From positions 206,001 to 270,000 of the forward strand of contig JAEMWC010000454.1 of the NCBI GenBank assembly GCA_016490735.1: 64,000 bases of DNA, in the 5' to 3' direction. Made by a program: the position numbers and the translations under genes. The stretch is from Pachyseris speciosa. Taxonomy: Eukaryota > Cnidaria > Anthozoa > Scleractinia > Pachyseridae. Under the pieces are notes generated by a model that saw nothing but the letters and a program-made list of their open reading frames with translations, did not search any database and was not told where the DNA came from. Shown here piece after piece: positions 59,001-64,000 of the stretch (position 1 is the stretch's first letter; the number at the start of each line of letters is the position of its first letter).

Positions 59001-62000
59001 TAAAGTGAAAAGTATAACTCCTTTTGAACTTTGCCAAAACATTTGTTCAACACCAAAATGGGGTACTGACATCATTCCATAAATCTAGTTGTCCAAAGTT
59101 GTAGTGGAGTTCATAGCACACTGTAATTTGGTAATTTTTCTGTCTAGTTTCTATCCTTGGTAACAAAAAGGATAAAAAGGCACAATTGCAGCTCACCTGG
59201 ACACAGTCCTTTAGATATAGATTCTCACAAGTTGGTGGTAACATGAAGAGACACTGTAGAAAATATACAAAACAACTGATGGTTAATGACTACAATAATG
59301 ATGCTGATAAAGATGACAATGATGGTGCTGGGGTAAGTATCCCCCAAAATGTTAGTGAGGGTATAATACAAGATTCTCCAAAGCTGACCCTGTTTGAGTC
59401 TATAACATTGCATTTCCAAATTCCATTTTTAGAACTACAAAATCCATGCTCATATTTACAGACTTTACCTTTGTATATGGAAAGGGGTAAATCACTGCTT
59501 GAAAAATTTCTATCTCAATTGTTTCATTTAAGACAGAGAGATTGAAACAGGTATAATTATGCTCTTGCAGTTTCCTTCATTATCACATGCAGCTTCAGAG
59601 TTCAAGGAAAATCCTTACCCATTTTTGTTTGCTTGTACAGTCAAACCTGTATTAAGCAGTACTGTATTTTAAAAGCGGTCACTCTCTATTAAGCAGTCAG
59701 TTGTCAAAGTCCCAAAATTGACCTCTATTTAAGTGGTTGAACCTCTATAGTTATCGAGGTCTGTAACTTAAACCAATGAAAACTGTATTTAACAATCAAA
59801 AACAAACAAACAGTAGCCCTGTGTACCAAAATAGGTTTATACAAGGCGACTTGATATTTTAGCAAAGACAAAGAATGGTAAATTTTGCTCAAGTTAAATT
59901 GTTCAGAAAATGTTCTGAGCCCACAGCGGGAATCAAAGACATGACCAGTGGCTAGAATGTCTGACCAGTAATCAGGAAGTTTGTGGGTTCATTCCTGCTG
60001 GGGGTCAGAAGTCAGCAATATTTGACTCAAGGTGATTCCTTTCAACTGCATGGCGCATCCTTACTGCGCATAATTTATGGCATCATTTAGCATGCGCACA
60101 TTAGAAACATGGTGTATTTGCCTTGACATTGGGCTTTGTCAACCGAAATTTTCCCTTTGCGGTCTTGTTGCAAAGAAACGAGCACAGTGACCCCCATTTT
60201 TATTAGCGTTACTTACTTGTAATAGGCACACAAGAAACATATTTTAAGGAGAAAAAAAGTTTAATAGTAGAAGTTGGATTATATGTGTGTAAATGACCAA
60301 AAACTTTGCATTTGGAGCCAGGGAGGAGTATGAATTGATTACCTAGTGGCCCAATTCGCTTACATTATTTGCATGATCTGGCAATTTGAAATCACTATAC
60401 TGAAAGATTATAGCCCAGAAAAACAATTAGGCTCCAGGTTTCACTACTATTCATAGTTTTTGCTACATAATAACAATTTTTTGGGGGTTGCTCAAGTTTC
60501 GAACATTATTTTCTTGTGCATCTCAGTAAAATCACTTAGAATAATGGGCATACAAAGCGAAAACAAGCACGGTGACCCCATCTTTTTATTGTATTTTTTC
60601 AATGTCCTATGTATGACTATCAATTGTGCCAAGTTTGAATAAAATCTGGATAGTACGTCATTTTCATGGGAATTACCTTAAGGCAAATTTACCATTCTTA
60701 GTCTTTACTAGTCCTACCTGGCCTCTAAGACTTTTGTTTCCTTCTAAATCAATATGATTCAGTTTCTTACAGTCCTTAAAAAGCCACCAGAGTCTATAAT
60801 CAAAATATTAAACTTTAGTTCATTAAAGGGCTGAGGATTATGGGTACCGGTAACAAATCACCAAAATTAATACGTGTTATGTCCATTTTCCAAGAGCAAA
60901 GCTTTCCACTACGTTGACAAAAAAACTTTCCTCTTCCGTTGGCAAATGCCATATTTTTTTGTATCTGTCAACAAGGGATTAGTTTTTAGGGAAAAGATCC
61001 CTTACTAATGGGTGAAGCTTACAACTGAGCAAAGAATGACAGACTTACGCCTTTTCACCTAATCGGTAACACTTCTGAAGGGTGATTTTCTGCAAAAGAA
61101 TAACAGCTTGATCAGACTACAACAGAAAGGACACATTGAGACCCAAGTCCTTTACAACTGTCTCTGTCTTAGTGACTATATTTGTTCAGTGACCTCAGAA
61201 CTTTAAAATCTTTCTCTTTCTCTCAGACACTGAATTTAGAACCTTTTATAAGGAACCATAAGTGGTGCCAGGGTTGCTCATTTGAATTAACAAATCCGTG
61301 CAGCTGGGTTCAGAGTCATGGGTTCAAATCTTAGATCAGACTGCAAAACAGGGTTTTAAAGCGAAAGATTGTATTGATGGCACAATCAACATCTACTTCA
61401 GTTCAGATGATGGCATCATTGGGCAGTGACATCAGAACCCCTTAACATTCACAGAGAGTAGAGAATACAGTTCTTGTTGTTGTGGTCTAGACAACATTAC
61501 ATCTCAGGGTTGGATGGCCAAATACACTTTCAGATACCTCCAGATTTGGGCAGCCTTTGGACAAAGCTTTTAATGATGATGTACTGACATCAACTCCACT
61601 GATTTTGAGCTCCTTTAATGACTTGCATTGTTTGGCTGTTAAGAGAAAAGAGATAAATTTTAATTCATAGCACACCTGATTGAAAATTAGTTACAATGTA
61701 TTTCTAATTAGTTACTCACCAACCAATTGCTGGTTTTCTTAAGTTCTCCAAAAAAATATTTCAAACTTGTCTGCCAGTCATTCTGCAGTTTTTCTTAACC
61801 TCAAATGTGCATTATTTTGTCAGAGAACATAGGAAAAACATCTGAAAGTCCATTTGCTTTAAGATATAGCTGCACAAAATTGATAAAAAAAAAAGCCAAG
61901 AGACATGATTGTTATCTAAGGGGTAGTGAACATCTGGCATAAACAACATCAAGGACATGCATGCTCTATAATCCATCTGTGCTTCTATGATCAACTAGGT

Positions 62001-63224
62001 GATGGATACTTTGTAGAAGTAGAGGGCTGTTTATGAATTACAATTAAGTGGAAAAGCCCTGTCAGTGGAAATTACAGCTTACCTATACAATGAACTGCAA
62101 AATCTGTCAAAAAATGTGGTGAGAGAGACAAATCCAAGGATTTGAGGTTTTGAAAACCTCTCCTTAAAATGGACCACAGAACTTCATCAGTTAGACCTGA
62201 AATAAAATCAATGATATTAGGGAAGTTTGTTTATGAGTTTAGTGGCTAATTCAGAAAATCATCATTTTACTGTTAACCACAGTTTCTTGAATGTGACATG
62301 ATGAGGAGTATCTATGTATTACTTCACTGCGGATTGGACAGAAGAAGGCATACTGGCACAATGGTTAATTAATACAACAAATTTTCAATACAATTTCAAG
62401 TCAGAAGATTAAAAGTTTGGAATCAGTAATGTGCCTTTCTTTCTCAAGCAGGAAATTTACACAAAAGCACCTCTCTTCAAACATTACAGCTTCATTTCAC
62501 TTAAACACATAAAATATAAATGATATATGCACCTCCAAGACCTTGAAATGAAGTAAAGGCTCCTTGAAAGTCAAGATGGTTAGTATGATGCCATGACTTA
62601 ATGGCCAGCACTCTCCACTTCCTACAAACTTGGGGATAAAGAAAAAGAGACACTGATTATCCTGGAATCACTGTAAATATAGGGAGCATTAGATTCCCAG
62701 GATTGGCCAAATGCTGTACAAAGGCATATGGATTGGTATGCATCCTTGTTTGGACAGAAGATTAAAAAGCTGACTTTTCCAGACTTTTTCATTAGAGCAA
62801 ATTTGCTTGTTTACAGATTCCAATCAAATCTGCTAATTCATTTTGACAAGGTTAACCCTTGAAAATCAGCTTTGGAATCTTTTTACTGTGGTCAATTTAC
62901 CTTACAAACTCAGTTGATGCCTCTCAGAAGCCAACAAGAGTAAATATTCAGGAGAGGAATCTTGAAATTTATGAAGATGTAGGCTAGGCAGAAATTAATA
63001 AGAATACAAGGAAAGCATCTATATTCCATTGCCTTTTATGTTACTTCTTCAGATTTTTGTCCTATAGTTTTGGAAAGTACTAAGAAACTTACAGTAATTG
63101 TAGGGATGGTATTAACTAGACAATTACTTTTCACTCACCCCTTTCAAGTCGGATCCTATCCTTGGCACTTAGGTATGAGAAAATGTGAAGCATGGTATAC
63201 TCATTAAGCTGAAAAATTGCTGGC
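50132..63224 (-). CDS. F-box/leucine-rich-repeat protein (FBXL family), 13 visible exons
   Basis: Exons: 63139-63224, 62533-62628, 62083-62196, 61538-61635, 61049-61089, 60718-60793, 59197-59253, 58367-58477, 57187-57243, 56661-56741, 54701-54806, 51508-51595 and 50132-50304 (stop). All have AG/GT borders with matching phases. The N-terminal F-box reads IFQLNEYTMLHIFSYLSAKDRIRLERVCRKWRVLA. It is followed by about ten cysteine-type leucine-rich repeats, for example LTDEVLWSILRRGFQNLKSLDL, LTDKGMGHLADKCKNLKTIDISGC, ITDAGLQCLVSC and LLKHCRDLTVLDVSGC. FBXL proteins bring substrates to SCF ubiquitin ligases. In exon 56661-56741 the LRR frame (ELDLSKNLVVDD...) shifts at an AAA run (56700-56702). 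One base fewer would restore both the repeat and the phase to the next exon. The exon 57187-57243 is the least certain. The start codon is upstream, possibly outside the window. No specific ortholog assigned. Confidence 0.9.
50700..51427. mobile_element. DNA-transposon-like element, about 728 bp, with G-rich interior
   Basis: Ends CCGTAAAAGCTCTATTAA and TTAATAGAGCTTTTACGG are perfect inverses, bordered by TA. The interior repeats ggcttattagagaggggggc several times with long G runs. In an intron of the F-box gene. Confidence 0.85.
52865..53170 (-). repeat. tRNA-derived SINE, third family, copy A
   Basis: Minus-strand head with B-box-like ggttcgac at about 53085-53095, A-box-like gctatgctgaacctcagtgg, then an A/G-rich stretch and a tail (ataggggtct, gagctgtaaagcaatttt). 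A matching element is at 54190-54440. Confidence 0.65.
53490..53930 (+). repeat. tRNA-derived SINE with shared core and ATTACC tail
   Basis: Head with A-box TTAGCTCAGTGG and B-box GGTTCAAACCC (53493-53566). Body has gtctcacaacacttg, tgtgggacgttaaagaaccc and agtaggggacgtaggtccc. The 3' end is (ccatta)n. The acceptor arms do not pair, so it is not a working tRNA. The body core is shared with the elements at 2320, 10735, 12779, 24600 and 61380. Confidence 0.82.
54190..54440 (-). repeat. tRNA-derived SINE, third family, copy B
   Basis: Shares head, A-rich stretch and tail with 52865-53170 in the same orientation. The head reads ggtggcctagcggtcatcat ... ttccggcttcgactcccgc, with anticodon region TTGTAA. 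Confidence 0.68.
54905..55129. mobile_element. MITE with AGACTGCCAGTAGTCCCTTT ends
   Basis: agactgccagtagtcccttt and aaagggactgccagcagtct are inverted. Inner words gagactggtgaaaccagaag and cgaggagcgc also mirror in part. Related to 34236-34602. Confidence 0.78.
55266..55425 (-). repeat. SINE second family, copy 2, reversed and headless
   Basis: Inverse of the body at 55560-55716 with only the B-box half of the head. Flanked by a 23-bp inverted repeat (55239-55261 and 55427-55449). Confidence 0.8.
55514..55716 (+). repeat. SINE second family, copy 3
   Basis: Head 55517-55588 with A-box TAGCTCAGTCGG and B-box GGTTCGATTCC, then the same body as 42660-42785. Confidence 0.83.
55855..56240. mobile_element. 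GAGCGGTTTTCAATTG-family MITE, two inverted halves
   Basis: ttggttttgcattgcttcgc, ctcgcgacactttctcaaccaa and gcgcgttttcccgcgc-type words occur once forward (55875-56070) and once reversed (56085-56235) around the centre cgattttcaattgagtgttgtaa. Confidence 0.7.
56861..57076 (+). repeat. (GAT)n imperfect trinucleotide repeat
   Basis: gatgat, gatggt and gacgat units over about 215 bp in an F-box gene intron. The Asp-rich frame through it is spurious. Confidence 0.95.
61380..61495 (+). repeat. SINE-type core sequence, degraded
   Basis: ttgggcagtgacatcagaac and gagtagagaatacagttcttg match the core at 24590-24720 with many changes. Confidence 0.45.
62845..62930 (+). mobile_element. Penelope-like element tail, degraded
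   Basis: aaggttaacccttgaaaatcagc followed by actgtggtcaatttacctta and aactcagttgat resembles the tail at 6800-6890. Confidence 0.45.
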
Positions 63225-63459
63225 CTGTGAAAAACAAAGAAAGAAGGTAAGTTACCACTCAAATCCCTTTGAAATGCATAGCTATATTTGAAAACTTAGC
63301 AAAGAACATACAAATCCTACACTGTAGCTCCTTAAAAATGAAATGTAGTAAATATCTGCCCATTTCTCTCACCTCATTCCACCAAGGAGATACCATGGTA
63401 CGCCTCTGTTATATTTAATAATTAGATTATTCGCTTGATATTTCTATTACGCGATAGCT

Positions 63460-64000
63460 GATGAGGGCACAGCTAATCGTTTTAGTGTAAATCTGTCAGT
63501 CAGGTCAGGTCGCTCCTGCCATAGGTATCATGCTACCCTGTGCTACCTGCCGCATGCAGAGAAGGAAAACTCTGTCAAAAACCTCAGCTGCCTTGCAGCT
63601 AATATCTCTTTAGAGAAAAGGCTTCAGGAGTTAACCTCGAGGAACCAGGACTCCTGGAGCTGGAGTCCCATAGGCAGTTCGTCGTTGTAATCAACCTCGT
63701 TCTGGCAACTCCTGCGACGTCAATGGCCCCAGACTGTATCGGCTCTGCTGTTCCGTCCGGACCAGTCATCACCGTGGAGAGGGAGGTCCTGCTAACTGGG
63801 CAAGAGCTGGTCTTCCATATCCCCCTGCCCTGGCCTGTGCCCTGGAGAGGATACTCCAGCTTCGCCTCACAGCGTCGAACCAACACGGAAAGCGGCAGTT
63901 ACCGGTTATAAGCCACAATGCTTGATTGGCGTAGAGCATGGCACCAGGGGTCGCTTTCGTCGGTGGGAGGGATCTTCAGATCTCACTGGACAGCCACCGC
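63460..64000. other. GC-rich block, possible mobile element edge
   Basis: From about 63500 the composition changes sharply to GC-rich, unlike the AT-rich introns before it. A 95-codon minus frame (63599-63886) is open but without a recognised domain. It continues past the window end. I suspect a retrotransposon, but see no diagnostic motif. Confidence 0.3.

Noticed and set aside
59930..60005. tRNA-like stretch with tgtgggttcattcctgc
   Set aside because: B-box is degraded and no cloverleaf could be drawn.

Overview
This is eukaryotic DNA, most likely from a stony coral or another anthozoan cnidarian. The evidence is spliced genes with GT-AG introns, several tRNA-headed SINE families, Penelope-like retroelements, very many small inverted-repeat elements (MITEs), long microsatellites and coral-type secreted alpha-carbonic anhydrases. 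No species can be named from sequence alone. There are no operons, CRISPR arrays or prokaryotic signals.

Layout. (1) 1-18.6 kb: a tandem duplication, unit 1 about 45-9975 and unit 2 about 11127-18552. Each unit carries exons 2-6 of a membrane-anchored extracellular alpha-carbonic anhydrase on the + strand. Copy 1 (1927-7395) is open and has all catalytic residues. Copy 2 (12382-16710) has an in-frame stop in exon 5. The signal-peptide exon is not visible for either. Insertions present in one unit and absent from the other give clean empty sites, including a copy-1 element carrying a hammerhead ribozyme. (2) 19.5-31.6 kb, minus strand: an RNF25-like RWD/RING E3 ubiquitin ligase, almost complete. 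(3) 32.4-38.0 kb, plus strand: a two-exon two-pore-domain potassium channel with a LINE reverse-transcriptase copy in antisense inside its intron. It starts about 0.8 kb from the RNF25-like start, so the two are divergent. (4) 43.9-45.0 kb, plus strand: a multi-pass membrane protein resembling the PRRT3/PRRT4 family, interrupted by an apparent one-base frameshift. (5) 45.1-50.1 kb: an intergenic stretch rich in MITEs and retroelement debris. (6) 50.1-63.2 kb, minus strand: an F-box/leucine-rich-repeat protein in at least 13 exons, again with one apparent one-base frameshift.

The genes are not obviously one pathway. The RNF25-like and F-box proteins are both ubiquitin-ligase components. The carbonic anhydrase would act at the cell surface in CO2/bicarbonate exchange, and the K2P channel would set resting potassium leak. 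Three unrelated genes (F-box, PRRT-like, and the RNF25 tail) each have a one-base shift in or next to a homopolymer. That could be assembly error, so raw reads should be consulted before calling them pseudogenes. The carbonic anhydrase copy-2 stop is of a different kind.

The most interesting non-coding object is a 710-bp insertion at 2650-3359. It has near-identical ~75-bp terminal direct repeats, a 7-bp target-site duplication and a canonical hammerhead ribozyme core on the minus strand.
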